From an uncultured Prevotella sp. (GTDB lineage: Bacteria; Bacteroidota; Bacteroidia; Bacteroidales; Bacteroidaceae), in NCBI GenBank assembly GCA_947169185.1, contig CAMVOS010000005.1, forward strand, positions 31,046 through 95,045: a stretch of DNA of 64,000 nucleotides, given 5' to 3'. Made by a program: the position numbers and the translations under genes. Of the stretch, positions 51,337-60,497 are shown one piece after another (the stretch's first letter is position 1; every line of letters starts with the position of its first letter). A model generated the notes under the pieces. It was not told the origin of the DNA, ran no database searches, and saw only the letters and a list, made by a program, of their open reading frames with translations.

Positions 51337-52344
51337 TTCGTTTAACTCATCGGTTGTCGTGGCCCAAGAAGTCACAAAACGACAAATGGTACGATGACCT
51401 TCAGTTTGTCCCCAATGGGTGAACTCCATACGTTTGGCCAGTTCGTCAACCTTTACATTTGGCAAGATGACAAACTGCTGGTTAGTGGGCGAGTCAAGCC
51501 AGAACTCATAGCCTTTCTCCTTAAAGATCTGCTTCATCTGCATCGCCATCTCGATGGCATGTCGTGCAAGTTTGAAATAGAGGTCATCAGTAAATAGTGC
51601 CTCAAACTGCAGACCTATCAGGGCACCCTTGGCAATGACAGCGCCATGCTGTTTCTGGATACTGAAAAAGTGCTTGTGGGCCTGTCGGTTAGTAAAGACC
51701 ACAGCCTCACCACAAAGCGCACCAATCTTCGTACCGCCGATGTAGAAGACATCGCAATGGCGTGCCAGATAAGGCAGTGTAACGTCACATCCGTCAGCCA
51801 TCAATCCGTAACCCAAGCGAGCACCATCAATATATAAGGGTATGTTGTAATGCTGGCAGACCTGATAGAGTTCGTCCAGTTCGCGTGCCGTATAAAGTGT
51901 ACCGAGTTCGGTGGGAAAGGTAATATATACCAAACCAGGATGAACGGCATGGTCACGGTTACCATCATGATAGAAGTCGTCGAGATACTTGTTGAGCGAC
52001 TTGGCCTCCATCTTACCCAAGCTATCGGGGATGGTGATAATCTTATGCTCGGTAAACTCTACAGCACCTGCCTCATGGACGTTGATATGACCAGAGCCCA
52101 CACAGATGACACCCTCGTACTGATAGAGCATCGAGTCGATGGTGGTGGCATTTGTCTGTGTGCCGCCTGTCAAGAAGAATATCTGGGCATCAGGCATACC
52201 GATAGCTTCACGGATACGATCTTTAGCCCGCTCTGAGAACTCATCAAAACCATAAGGTGTTGGCTTGGCGTCATTATAGCGCACCAAATTTTCCAGCACC
52301 TTGGGATGGGCGCCATTATTATAGTCGCACTCAAAAGAAATCAT
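51319..52344 (-). CDS. Threonine-aldolase-like PLP enzyme
   Basis: 341 residues, fold type I PLP enzyme of the low-specificity L-threonine aldolase kind, which splits threonine or allo-threonine into glycine and acetaldehyde. Features: FFLTGGTQTNATTI, the PLP-contacting region IPLYIDGARLGYGL, and the Schiff-base Lys in YIGGTKIGALCGEA. It overlaps the argF' stop by 4 nt (ATGA), so the two are coupled. It is the last gene in the yraN-proB-proA-argF' run. Confidence 0.9.
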   Translation of the reverse strand: MISFECDYNNGAHPKVLENLVRYNDAKPTPYGFDEFSERAKDRIREAIGMPDAQIFFLTGGTQTNATTIDSMLYQYEGVICVGSGHINVHEAGAVEFTEHKIITIPDSLGKMEAKSLNKYLDDFYHDGNRDHAVHPGLVYITFPTELGTLYTARELDELYQVCQHYNIPLYIDGARLGYGLMADGCDVTLPYLARHCDVFYIGGTKIGALCGEAVVFTNRQAHKHFFSIQKQHGAVIAKGALIGLQFEALFTDDLYFKLARHAIEMAMQMKQIFKEKGYEFWLDSPTNQQFVILPNVKVDELAKRMEFTHWGQTEGHRTICRFVTSWATTTDELNELKRLL

Positions 52345-53303
52345 AGTGCTTCCAGCATGCGTTTGATAACTACCGAACAGCTAATTTCGCGATTGGCAGC
52401 CTCGGGTATGACGATGGAATTCTTTGACTCGATGACGTCGTCAGTAACGATCAGGCCGCGGCGAACTGGCAGACAGTGCATGAACTTACCGTTATTGGTC
52501 CATGACATGTGTTCGGTATCCACCGTCCACGACATATCCTTTGACGTAATCTTACCATAGTCGGCAAGGTTGGTGACACCAGGATTCGACCAGTTCTTGG
52601 CGTAGATGAAGTCTGCGCCCTCAAAAGCCTTCTTCTGGTCATACTCAACACGGGCATTGCCCACAAACTTCGGGTCGAGCTCGTAGCCTTCAGGATGAGT
52701 GATGACGAAGTCCACATCAGCAGCATTCATCCACTGCGCAAACGAGTTGGGCACAGCCTGAGGCAAAGCACGACAATGGGGAGCCCATGTCAGCACGACC
52801 TTCGGACGTTCTACCGTCTTATACTCTTCGATAGTAATCAGATCGGCAAAAGCCTGCAAGGGATGCACGGTAGCTGTCTCCATAGCAAAGACGGGCTTGC
52901 CACTATACTTGATGAACTGGTTGAGCACCGTCTCAGCATAGTCATACTCGCGGTCGGTCAGTCCGGCAAACGAGCGCACACCAATCATGTCGCAGTAGCA
53001 CCCCATCACGGGGATAGCCTCCAGCAGGTGCTCCGACTTGTCGCCATCCATGATGACGCCACGCTCCGTTTCCAACTTCCAGGCACCAGCATTGACGTCA
53101 AGCACGATGACATTCATGCCCAGATTCATAGCTGCCTTCTGGGTAGAAAGGCGCGTACGCAATGAGTTATTGAAGAAGATCATCATCAAGGTCTTGTTCT
53201 TACCCAGATGCTGATACTTAAAACGATCGTTCTTAATCTCAAATGCTTCGGCCATCGCCTTTTCCAACGGGCCGATATCGTTCACATTAATAAAACTCTT
53301 CAT
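52341..53303 (-). CDS. argF': N-succinylornithine carbamoyltransferase-type enzyme
   Basis: 320 residues. A carbamoyl phosphate site NNSLRTRLS, ATVHPLQAFADL and the HCLP motif in MHCLPVRRG mark the carbamoyltransferase family. The start (MKSFINVNDI), and the length of about 318 residues, match the Bacteroides succinylornithine enzyme rather than classic ornithine carbamoyltransferase. In Bacteroidetes, arginine synthesis runs through succinylated intermediates. It follows proA after a 47-nt gap with repeats. Confidence 0.9.
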   Translation of the reverse strand: MKSFINVNDIGPLEKAMAEAFEIKNDRFKYQHLGKNKTLMMIFFNNSLRTRLSTQKAAMNLGMNVIVLDVNAGAWKLETERGVIMDGDKSEHLLEAIPVMGCYCDMIGVRSFAGLTDREYDYAETVLNQFIKYSGKPVFAMETATVHPLQAFADLITIEEYKTVERPKVVLTWAPHCRALPQAVPNSFAQWMNAADVDFVITHPEGYELDPKFVGNARVEYDQKKAFEGADFIYAKNWSNPGVTNLADYGKITSKDMSWTVDTEHMSWTNNGKFMHCLPVRRGLIVTDDVIESKNSIVIPEAANREISCSVVIKRMLEAL

Positions 53304-53350
53304 ATAATTTTTTCGTTATTTCGTTATTACGTTATTTCGATGTTTCGAGG
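53304..53350 (-). repeat. Octamer-like array between proA and argF'
   Basis: CGTTATTT, CGTTATTA, CGTTATTT and CGATGTTT units fill the gap before the argF' start, resembling those upstream of sufE and purE. Confidence 0.75.
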
Positions 53351-54598
53351 CTATGGACGTGTCTGTCCATCACCCTCGATAATCCATTTATAGGTTGTAA
53401 TCTCCTCTAATGCCATGGGGCCACGCGGTCCCAGTTTCTGGGTACTGATACCTATTTCGGCACCAAGACCGAATTGAGCACCATCGGTAAAGGAGGTAGG
53501 CGCATTCCAGTAGACACAAGCAGCATCGACATGAGCCTGGAAACGACGGGCAGTCTGTTCATTCTCAGTAATGATGGACTCGCTATGTCCACTGCCGAAC
53601 TGGTCGATATGTGCCAGTGCCTCATCGAGTGAGGTAACAGTATGAATAGCCATCTTGTAGTCCATAAACTCAGTACCAAACGACTCCTCTGTGGCTGGCT
53701 GCAACAGGATATCGGGATACTGGCCTCTCAGCAACTGATAGGCCGGCCCATCCACATAGAGTGTCACTTTATGGTCGTGTAAGGGCTTCACCAACTCTTG
53801 CAGGTCGCCCAAGCGTTGCTCGTGGATAATCAGGCAGTCAAGGGCATTGCATACACTGACACGACGCGTCTTGGCATTACAAATGATGGCCTTGCCTTTC
53901 TCCAAATCACCATCCACATCGAAGTAGGTATTTACCACACCTGCACCAGTCTCGATGACAGGGATGCGTGCTGTGTTGCGTACGAAATCTATGAGGCGAC
54001 GACCACCACGGGGTATGCACAAATCTATATAGCCTACGGCATTCAACATTTCGCCAGTAGCCTCATGGGTGGCAGGCAGTAGTGTTACGACATCAGGGTT
54101 GACACCATAGCGTTCTAACACTTCATGGATCAGTTCTACCGAGGCTTGGTTTGACAGGTCGGCATCAGAGCCACCCTTCAGCACACAGGCATTGCCACTC
54201 TTAAAACAGAGTGAAAACACATCGAATGTTACGTTAGGACGAGCCTCGTAAATCATACCGATAACACCAAAGGGTACAGATACACGATGCAGACGCAGAC
54301 CATTAGGCAGCGTCTTCTCCTTTGTAATATGTCCCAAGGGTGAAGGCAACTCAGCCACATGACGCATGTCGGATGCAATATCATCAAGGCGCTTGGCTGT
54401 CAATTGCAGACGGTCGTACAGCGGATTTTGGGGATCCATCTTCGCCAAATCCCGCTCGTTGGCCACAAGAATACGCTCTTGGTAGTCAATAATAGCATCG
54501 GCAACAGCCCGCAGAATCTGGTTGCGCAGGTTCTCTGAAATCAGCGCTAAAGAGCGACTGGCAGCCTTAGCCTTCTTAAATGTTTCAATCAATTCCAT
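53351..54598 (-). CDS. proA: Glutamate-5-semialdehyde dehydrogenase, ProA
   Basis: 415 residues, usual length. It reduces glutamyl-5-phosphate in the second step of proline synthesis. Motifs: [28 protein letters not shown], the catalytic Cys in [10 protein letters not shown], and GFGAEIGIS-like [24 protein letters not shown] at the end. Its start overlaps proB by 14 nt, the usual arrangement for channelling the unstable phosphate intermediate between ProB and ProA. Confidence 0.96.
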   Translation of the reverse strand: MELIETFKKAKAASRSLALISENLRNQILRAVADAIIDYQERILVANERDLAKMDPQNPLYDRLQLTAKRLDDIASDMRHVAELPSPLGHITKEKTLPNGLRLHRVSVPFGVIGMIYEARPNVTFDVFSLCFKSGNACVLKGGSDADLSNQASVELIHEVLERYGVNPDVVTLLPATHEATGEMLNAVGYIDLCIPRGGRRLIDFVRNTARIPVIETGAGVVNTYFDVDGDLEKGKAIICNAKTRRVSVCNALDCLIIHEQRLGDLQELVKPLHDHKVTLYVDGPAYQLLRGQYPDILLQPATEESFGTEFMDYKMAIHTVTSLDEALAHIDQFGSGHSESIITENEQTARRFQAHVDAACVYWNAPTSFTDGAQFGLGAEIGISTQKLGPRGPMALEEITTYKWIIEGDGQTRP

Positions 54599-55364
54599 AA
54601 GGTATGAATTCTGTATGTGGTACGTTTTCTTTGTTTTCTATCAGGTTCACTAAGATGTTGTCACGCTCGCCATTGGCAATAATAACACGAATGCCAGCCT
54701 GCTGGACTTTCGAGGCTGTAGTATATTTTGAGTGCATGCCACCACGGCCAAAGGCACTCTTCTCAGCTTTGATATACTGTGAGAGATCGGTGCCCGATGC
54801 CACTACTGGGATGATGTGCGACGATGGGGCATCAGGGTGACCGTCATAGATGCCATCGATGTTCGAGAGCAGAATCAGCGTGTCGGCCTCCATCATCTGG
54901 GCTATCAGACCTGACAGCTCGTCGTTATCGGTAAACATCAACTCGGTGACGCTGACGGTATCGTTCTCGTTGACAATAGGCAACACGTCATTCTCAAGCA
55001 TCACTGTCATACAGGCGCGTTGGTTACGGTATTGCTCGCCAGGTTCGAAGTTCTCCTTCATGGTCAACACCTGACCTACATGGATATTGAACTCACGGAA
55101 CAGGTCATAGTACAAACCAACAAGTTTCACCTGACCAACGGCAGAAAACAACTGGCGCTGCTCCACTGAGTCCAGGTCATGGTTCACTTTCAGCTCACCA
55201 CGACCAGAGGCCATGGCACCACTGGACACCAAGATGACTTCAATATCCTGATGACGAAGCCAGGCTATCTGGTCTACAAGTGCCGACATACGTGTCACGT
55301 CAAGTTTTCCGTCACTACGGGTCAGTACATTTGAACCTACTTTTACTACAATTCTTCTTCTCAT
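54585..55364 (-). CDS. proB: Glutamate 5-kinase, ProB
   Basis: 259 residues: only the amino-acid kinase domain ([43 protein letters not shown]), with no C-terminal PUA domain, which the longer forms of about 370 residues have. It phosphorylates glutamate, the feedback-regulated first step of proline synthesis. The 12-nt gap to yraN suggests cotranscription. Confidence 0.96.
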   Translation of the reverse strand: MRRRIVVKVGSNVLTRSDGKLDVTRMSALVDQIAWLRHQDIEVILVSSGAMASGRGELKVNHDLDSVEQRQLFSAVGQVKLVGLYYDLFREFNIHVGQVLTMKENFEPGEQYRNQRACMTVMLENDVLPIVNENDTVSVTELMFTDNDELSGLIAQMMEADTLILLSNIDGIYDGHPDAPSSHIIPVVASGTDLSQYIKAEKSAFGRGGMHSKYTTASKVQQAGIRVIIANGERDNILVNLIENKENVPHTEFIPYGID

Positions 55365-55376
55365 TGTCAGTCTAGT

Positions 55377-55739
55377 CTAATATAGTGGGATATCCTTCAG
55401 ATGTTCTATCTCCGGCTGGACATCGTCCATGGTACCTACCACGGTGATTATATCGAAACGGATATCATGATTCACACGATAATATTTCACATAATGATTA
55501 ATGGCGCCCTGAAGGTTACGGAGCTTACGATAGTCGACAGCTGTCTCAGGCTCAATATAAGCACGGTTTCGGCGCGTCTTGACTTCGACAAAAACCATCG
55601 TCTCTTCATCCATGGCAATGATATCAATGTCACGATGACCCGATTTCCAGTCACGTGCCACAATGGTATAGCCCAAGTGCTGAAGGTAGTCAGCCGCACA
55701 GTCTTCACCCCATTTACCTAATTCATTATGAGCCGCCAT
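55377..55739 (-). CDS. yraN: YraN/UPF0102 nuclease-like protein
   Basis: 120 residues of the YraN family, which have an endonuclease-like fold. The restriction-like core is visible: GHRDIDIIAMD and FVEVKTRR (Asp...Glu-x-Lys). Function is still unclear; DNA repair or recombination has been proposed for the family. First gene of the proBA run. Confidence 0.9.
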   Translation of the reverse strand: MAAHNELGKWGEDCAADYLQHLGYTIVARDWKSGHRDIDIIAMDEETMVFVEVKTRRNRAYIEPETAVDYRKLRNLQGAINHYVKYYRVNHDIRFDIITVVGTMDDVQPEIEHLKDIPLY

Positions 55740-55764
55740 AAATCAAAAACATACTATTGGGCTA

Positions 55765-55795
55765 CAAAATTACGAATAAGTGAGCAAAAAGCAAA
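55765..55795 (-). promoter_or_regulatory. Promoter of the yraN-proBA-argF' run
   Basis: Reverse strand: TTTG (55795-55792), 19 bp, TAATTTTG (55772-55765). Its spacer carries the same 13-mer (plus strand ACGAATAAGTGAG) as the U32 promoter, in the same position. Confidence 0.8.
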
Positions 55796-55813
55796 AGATT
55801 TTTATGTTTTTTA

Positions 55814-58138
55814 TCACCATTTGTCGCGGGTTTGGATATCGTCAGTCCACCGATGGTCTTTGGGGAAGGACTGTCCATTCCATGCCTTGACCTGAGTCCA
55901 GGGCTGCGGTGCATCTGTCCAGAAAGGATGAGAGGTTGGCAGACCTAAGGGCATAAAGGCCAGGCTGGTCATATAGAGCGAGCCATTGTTGGTGTACCAG
56001 TCGGCTGTCTCAGGCTGTGAACCACAGAAGCCAATCGTCAGATACCCGCCCTCGTTGAAGTTGTTCTGGACATCAAACATCCGATGCATCACCTGGGTCA
56101 GAGCGGCACGAACCTGTCCGTTACTGAGGTCGGAAGGCAGTTTCTGATACCATGCCATCAAGGCTAGTGGTTGCATGGCTGCCAGACGGTAAGGTGTAGA
56201 TCTTCCAATCACGGGGAACGTACCTTCAGGCGAGATGAAACGCTCGAGAATGATGGAAAACTTCTGGGCTCGTTTCAGAGCACGCTCATAGTATTTCTTG
56301 TAGTCCAAACGCGAGTTGTACTTCGAATCGACCATGGCCTGCAGAGTTTCCAAATACATCGCATGAAAAACGTAGCTGGAATAGTAGTCGAAGGCAAACA
56401 CGGGGCCATCGGCATACCAGCCGTCACCCACATACCATTCTTCCACTTTACGGCAGGCTGTATTGACGCGGAACTCATCGAATGGAGCTTTGGCTTTTGC
56501 CAGCAGACTCTCGATAGTTGACGAGAACAGGAACCAGTTGGTGTAGGGTGGGTCGATATGACGCATCTTTTGGAATTCCTTGATATAACGCTGTTTGGTC
56601 ACATCGTCAAGTGGTATCCACAACACATCCCAGGCACGAAGGAACGACTCAGCGATATAGGCTGCATCAACGAGGTTCTGCCCAGCCTTGCCCCAACAGA
56701 GATAATCGGGTGAGTCGGGATCAACGGAATTTTTATAAGCCGCCAATGCCCAGTCGCGGAGTTGTCTGCGCTGTTGTCCCTCAGCAGTGTCGTCATCAGG
56801 CAGCGTCAGCCACGGAGCTATACCTGCCATCAGACGTCCGAAGGTTTCCATATAGACCACACTACGGTCGCGATTGTCAAATGAGGGTGAGAACTCCGTC
56901 TTCATATTCTTCTGCAACTCACCCTTGGCCATGTTCTCCAGCACGGGTTGTGCCATCTTCCAGGCCAGCGAGCACCAATACTCACGATCGGTCTGGGGTG
57001 TAATCTGCAGATAGCGATAGAATTCGCAGGCTGCCAGCAGGAATGCGCCCACACCAAAGTTGGCTTGACTGTTAGTATCGACCGTCTGCCCAGGTATGGC
57101 GCGCTCGCCGATAGGCTGAACATAACCAACCTTTCCGTCCGACTGCAATGCAATGGTAGACAGGTAGTTCCATGCTTTCTCAACGACAGGTTCAAACTCC
57201 TTTCGGGGCAGATAGCCGTTGTTGATACCCCAAAGCAGACCGTAGCAGAAGAAGGCCGTGCCTGAGGTCTCGTAGCCAGGTGCCTGATCAGGATCCATCA
57301 TTGAGCGCGTCCAGTGGCCTTCAGGTTGTTGCAGGCATTTGACACCATGTGCCAGATTGACGAATTTTTCGGCAAAGAATGGTTGGTGCTTATAGGTCTT
57401 TGGCATATCCTGCAACACCTTGGCCAAACCTGCCAGGACCCACCCGTCGCCACGCGCCCAGAAGTCTTTCTTGCCACTAGCCGTCTTGTGTTTTGGATAG
57501 ACGTATTTTCCGTCGCGGAAGTAGAGACCCGTCTCTTGGTCGAGCATGATACTGTCGCTGTAGCAGATGTTCTCATACAATTTGTCCAGATACTTCTCCT
57601 CACCCGTCAGCTTATACATCTTCGTCATCACAGGCATCACCATATATAGTGCATCGGCCCACCACCAATAGTCGTTGGCCTTCGAGTCGGCCTCGTAGCC
57701 CATCACCTCCTTGGCGCGAGCCACCTTTTTCTTTTGAGGAGCGAGGTTATAGAGATCAATGTATGTCTGGAAACAGATCTGCCAGTCGCCGAAGAGCACA
57801 TAGTCCTGTCCTTCGCCATATCGTTTGTATTTCCATTTACCGGGATCGGGTTCTGTGGCGCCCTTCCATTGGTTGTGCTGGGCCCAACGGAGTGAGTAAT
57901 CGAGAAAACTCTTCACTGTTATCTCTTCACTCTTCACTTCCGACAAAAGTCGGATAGCCTCCATATTACCCGTATGATAGGCGGCATGATCCCAAAAGGC
58001 CCGAACTTCAGCAGGATTGTTGGTCTGCCAATAAGTGTTCACCTTTTTGATGATTTCCTTCACTTCCTCGCTCGACCATTGCTTGGCCTGCAAGGTCACA
58101 ACTGCAAAGACACAAATGACGGTAAGTAGTTTTCTCAT
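55814..58138 (-). CDS. GH105 unsaturated rhamnogalacturonyl hydrolase fused to DUF2264 domain
   Basis: About 774 residues from MRKLLTVICVFAVV; the TTG start in the ORF track lies in the promoter, and MRIM three codons upstream is an alternative. Residues about 30-380 form a GH105/88-type helical barrel: DYWWWADALYMVMP with the probable catalytic Asp162, DFWARGDGWVLAGLAKVL, MDPDQAPGYETSGTAFFCYGL. It would remove the unsaturated galacturonate that lyases leave on rhamnogalacturonan oligomers. Residues about 385-774 match DUF2264 (I believe CAZy now lists such proteins in GH154, with glucuronidase activity). A heptamer array is coded within the N-terminal part (SEVKSEEITVKS). Confidence 0.88.
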   Translation of the reverse strand: MRKLLTVICVFAVVTLQAKQWSSEEVKEIIKKVNTYWQTNNPAEVRAFWDHAAYHTGNMEAIRLLSEVKSEEITVKSFLDYSLRWAQHNQWKGATEPDPGKWKYKRYGEGQDYVLFGDWQICFQTYIDLYNLAPQKKKVARAKEVMGYEADSKANDYWWWADALYMVMPVMTKMYKLTGEEKYLDKLYENICYSDSIMLDQETGLYFRDGKYVYPKHKTASGKKDFWARGDGWVLAGLAKVLQDMPKTYKHQPFFAEKFVNLAHGVKCLQQPEGHWTRSMMDPDQAPGYETSGTAFFCYGLLWGINNGYLPRKEFEPVVEKAWNYLSTIALQSDGKVGYVQPIGERAIPGQTVDTNSQANFGVGAFLLAACEFYRYLQITPQTDREYWCSLAWKMAQPVLENMAKGELQKNMKTEFSPSFDNRDRSVVYMETFGRLMAGIAPWLTLPDDDTAEGQQRRQLRDWALAAYKNSVDPDSPDYLCWGKAGQNLVDAAYIAESFLRAWDVLWIPLDDVTKQRYIKEFQKMRHIDPPYTNWFLFSSTIESLLAKAKAPFDEFRVNTACRKVEEWYVGDGWYADGPVFAFDYYSSYVFHAMYLETLQAMVDSKYNSRLDYKKYYERALKRAQKFSIILERFISPEGTFPVIGRSTPYRLAAMQPLALMAWYQKLPSDLSNGQVRAALTQVMHRMFDVQNNFNEGGYLTIGFCGSQPETADWYTNNGSLYMTSLAFMPLGLPTSHPFWTDAPQPWTQVKAWNGQSFPKDHRWTDDIQTRDKW
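57910..57937 (-). repeat. Four heptamers in the GH105 coding region
   Basis: TCTTCAC, TGTTATC, TCTTCAC, TCTTCAC in a row on the plus strand, within coding sequence near residue 70. Confidence 0.8.
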
Positions 58139-58156
58139 TATTCTCATATTTTCCTG

Positions 58157-58164
58157 CAAAGGTA
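58157..58164 (-). promoter_or_regulatory. -7 box of the GH105 gene
   Basis: Reverse-strand TACCTTTG just before the ATG candidates at 58147 and 58138. No clean -33 box is seen, in line with activator dependence. Confidence 0.6.
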
Positions 58165-58207
58165 CGATTTTATAACTGAATAATTCGTATTTCTACAAAA
58201 AAACAGC

Positions 58208-58215
58208 TATCTTTG
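58208..58215 (+). promoter_or_regulatory. -7 box of the TPR/AraC regulator gene
   Basis: TATCTTTG 22 bp before the ATG at 58237. It overlaps the ORF-track TTG start at 58213, which is therefore rejected. Confidence 0.6.
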
Positions 58216-58236
58216 CCTGCAAATTTACAAAATAAC

Positions 58237-59973
58237 ATGAAACAAATCGCACATATAATTGTATTTATATCGCTGTTGGTCATTTCAGGTTGTGGGAACA
58301 ATCACTCATTAAGGCAGTTGCCGCACTTGGGTCATACGCCTTATCAGCAGGATTCTATTCTGGTGGCATATGCCGTCAACCCTGAGCGGGCGCTCGTGCT
58401 GCTCGACTCGGCGTTGGTCATAGGTAACATCAGCGACTATCGCGGACAGTTTATCCGTGCCAAGATTTACTGTAAGTCGCTCACGGAACAGCGGATTGAT
58501 TCAGCCATTACCATTTGCACGGCGTTGCTCAACCACGACTCCGTGCGCAACGAGCCCACCGAACAGGCAAACATCCTCGACATGCTCATCGCCACGGCTC
58601 GTGCCAAGACCGACTACGAGGCTTACCTGCGCTGGGCCACCCAGAAGGCCGAGCTCTGTCAACAGCAAGGTGAGGAGACCGAACGCTGGCGCACCGAGGC
58701 CGACATTGGTCTAATAATGACGACTCTGGGGCAGGAGGATGAAGGACTTGCCAAGCTCGACGAGGCCATCAGCCACCTGGACGCTCCTGGCAGCATCGAC
58801 CGCATGGATGCCTTTGTCGTTGCCTGCAAGCGTAAGATCAATGCCCTCAGCAGCCTGAAGCGTTACAACGAGGTGATCCCATTGGGACAACGCATCCTCG
58901 ATCGTCTCGACCACTACGAACAGCATGCCAAGGACTATGCCGAGGACAGCTACCGTCTCTCGTGGAGCGATAATCCCAGTGACCGAGACCGCTATCTGGA
59001 CTTCAGCCGCGCACAGGCCTGGGGTTTTATGGCTACAGCATATAGTCACAGCCTCACCCCCGACCCCTCTCCAAGAGGAGAGGGGAGTAACTACCAGAAA
59101 GCACGCGAGTATCTTGCGCTTTTTGACCAGAGCGGCTACGGTAAGACCTTTGCGGCCAGACGCTTTATTGCCCCTACGCAGATGGCACTGGGCATGTACG
59201 ACGAAGCTCTGGCCACCTACGACGAAGTAGAGCGTCGCATGGCTGCCGACACACTCAATGAGGACTATGCCATCATCCTCCGTTCCCGTGCCATCGCAGC
59301 CCGTGAGAAGAAACACTACGCGGAAGCTTACTACTACCAGACTCGCAACGCTGAGCTCTCGAAAGTACTCAGCGACAGCCTCATGAAAGGCAAGGCCCAC
59401 GACTATGCCGCGCGCTACCATGCCCAGGAGCAGCAACTCCAGATTCAGGAAAAAGAGTCTGAGGCCCAGCGCTCGCATATCATCAGTGTAGCCATTGCCG
59501 TCATTGCCCTGCTGGCCATAGCCTTTGCCGTCTATTTCTTCCATCAGAAACGCATCGTCACAGAGAAGAACCGTGCTTTGGTACGTATGATCAATGAACA
59601 GGCGGAAGAACCATTGACTCCCCTCGCTCATAGGGAGGAACCGCAGGAGGGTCTCTTCTACACCATCGACACCGCCATCCGTACTGAGCGCCTCTATGCC
59701 AACGTCAGTCTGCAGCGTCAGGACATCTGCGACCGTTTTGGCATCAGCCGTCATGCACTCAACGACCTGCTCACTGAGTATGCCGGTGGCCTCTCTTTCC
59801 CACAGTATGTCAACAATATTCGTCTGGAGGAGGCCCTCCGCATGTTACGCTACGAATCCTCAAAAACCTTGACGACGATAGCCAACGAGGTAGGTTTTAC
59901 GCCTGCCAACCTGCGCGAGCAATTTAAACGGAAATATGGCATGACGCCTGCAGATTATCGTCAAAATCAGTGA
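58237..59973 (+). CDS. Membrane-anchored TPR regulator with AraC DNA-binding domain
   Basis: About 578 residues. The N-terminus has a lipobox-like VISGC (Cys19), then TPR-like helical repeats (about 50-400; for example RAKIYCKSLTEQRIDSAITICTALL, GQEDEGLAKLDEAISHL, AREKKHYAEAYYYQ), a transmembrane helix (about 413-435, IISVAIAVIALLAIAFAVYFF), a short linker and a C-terminal AraC-type double HTH (about 470-578, ending NLREQFKRKYGMTPADYR). Sensing on the periplasmic side and DNA binding inside is implied. It faces the GH105 gene, its likely target. A palindromic repeat is inserted in frame (LTPDPSPRGEG, about 275). Confidence 0.88.
   Translation: MKQIAHIIVFISLLVISGCGNNHSLRQLPHLGHTPYQQDSILVAYAVNPERALVLLDSALVIGNISDYRGQFIRAKIYCKSLTEQRIDSAITICTALLNHDSVRNEPTEQANILDMLIATARAKTDYEAYLRWATQKAELCQQQGEETERWRTEADIGLIMTTLGQEDEGLAKLDEAISHLDAPGSIDRMDAFVVACKRKINALSSLKRYNEVIPLGQRILDRLDHYEQHAKDYAEDSYRLSWSDNPSDRDRYLDFSRAQAWGFMATAYSHSLTPDPSPRGEGSNYQKAREYLALFDQSGYGKTFAARRFIAPTQMALGMYDEALATYDEVERRMAADTLNEDYAIILRSRAIAAREKKHYAEAYYYQTRNAELSKVLSDSLMKGKAHDYAARYHAQEQQLQIQEKESEAQRSHIISVAIAVIALLAIAFAVYFFHQKRIVTEKNRALVRMINEQAEEPLTPLAHREEPQEGLFYTIDTAIRTERLYANVSLQRQDICDRFGISRHALNDLLTEYAGGLSFPQYVNNIRLEEALRMLRYESSKTLTTIANEVGFTPANLREQFKRKYGMTPADYRQNQ
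59053..59087 (+). repeat. Palindromic repeat inserted in the TPR regulator
   Basis: CCCCTCTCC and GGAGAGGGG (59064-59072 and 59077-59085) around AAGA, embedded in CTCACCCCCGA...GAG. It translates as LTPDPSPRGEGS. This text is familiar to me from dispersed palindromic repeats that have entered coding regions in many bacteria. Confidence 0.75.
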
Positions 59974-60043
59974 AGAAAAGAATGCCTGACTACTATCAGA
60001 ATTAACAAAACACTTTCAATATTTACAAAAAATAAAACCTTCG

Positions 60044-60090
60044 ATGCACGCATTTGGGTCATGTACCAAATGCGTGCATATATTCTTTTC
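60044..60090 (+). terminator. Terminator after the TPR/AraC regulator
   Basis: ATGCACGCATTTGG and CCAAATGCGTGCAT form a perfect 14-bp stem with an 8-nt loop, followed by ATATTCTTTTC. It separates the regulator from the next operon. Confidence 0.75.
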
Positions 60091-60110
60091 CGAATCCAAT
60101 CCTTTTTATT

Positions 60111-60118
60111 TAATTTTG
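60111..60118 (+). promoter_or_regulatory. -7 box (TAATTTTG) of the solo AraC operon
   Basis: TAATTTTG 19 bp before the ATG at 60138, with no clear TTTG at the normal distance upstream. Confidence 0.55.
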
Positions 60119-60137
60119 CGGACAAATACACACCCCA

Positions 60138-60488
60138 ATGGACAAAGAACTCTTTAAAATCATCGACACAATTATCCGTAATGAACGCCTTTACTCACAA
60201 GTTAATTTAATGCGTGAGGACATTATGAAGCGTTTCAACATTGGTCGCCATCATCTGAACGACCAGCTCAACACCTTTGCCGATGGCATGAGTTTCCCCC
60301 AGTATATCAACTCCATCCGCATGGAGGTAGCCTACGATCTGCTGACAAACCATCCCGAGATGACTATTACCGATGTGGCCCGCGAGGTAGGCTTCACCGC
60401 ACCTAACTTGCGTGAACAGTTCAAGCGCTGTTACGGCATCACCCCTGCAGAATACCGTGCAACCCTTGTTCCCGATGAAGAAGAATAA
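60138..60488 (+). CDS. Solo AraC-type DNA-binding protein
   Basis: 116 residues that consist only of an AraC double HTH domain with a short acidic end (PDEEE). It is a close relative of the C-terminal domain of the TPR regulator just upstream: both have FxIIDTxIRxERLY, SFPQYxNxIRxE, EVGFTxxNLREQFKR and YGxTPAxYR. With no sensor domain it could compete for the same sites, act as a constitutive activator, or be controlled by abundance. It starts a four-gene operon with short gaps. Confidence 0.85.
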   Translation: MDKELFKIIDTIIRNERLYSQVNLMREDIMKRFNIGRHHLNDQLNTFADGMSFPQYINSIRMEVAYDLLTNHPEMTITDVAREVGFTAPNLREQFKRCYGITPAEYRATLVPDEEE

Positions 60489-60497
60489 GAATAATAT

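Noticed and set aside
60044-60090. Riboswitch before the solo AraC gene
   Set aside because: The 14-bp stem lies upstream of the -7 box at 60111, so it belongs to the end of the previous transcript and is better read as a terminator.
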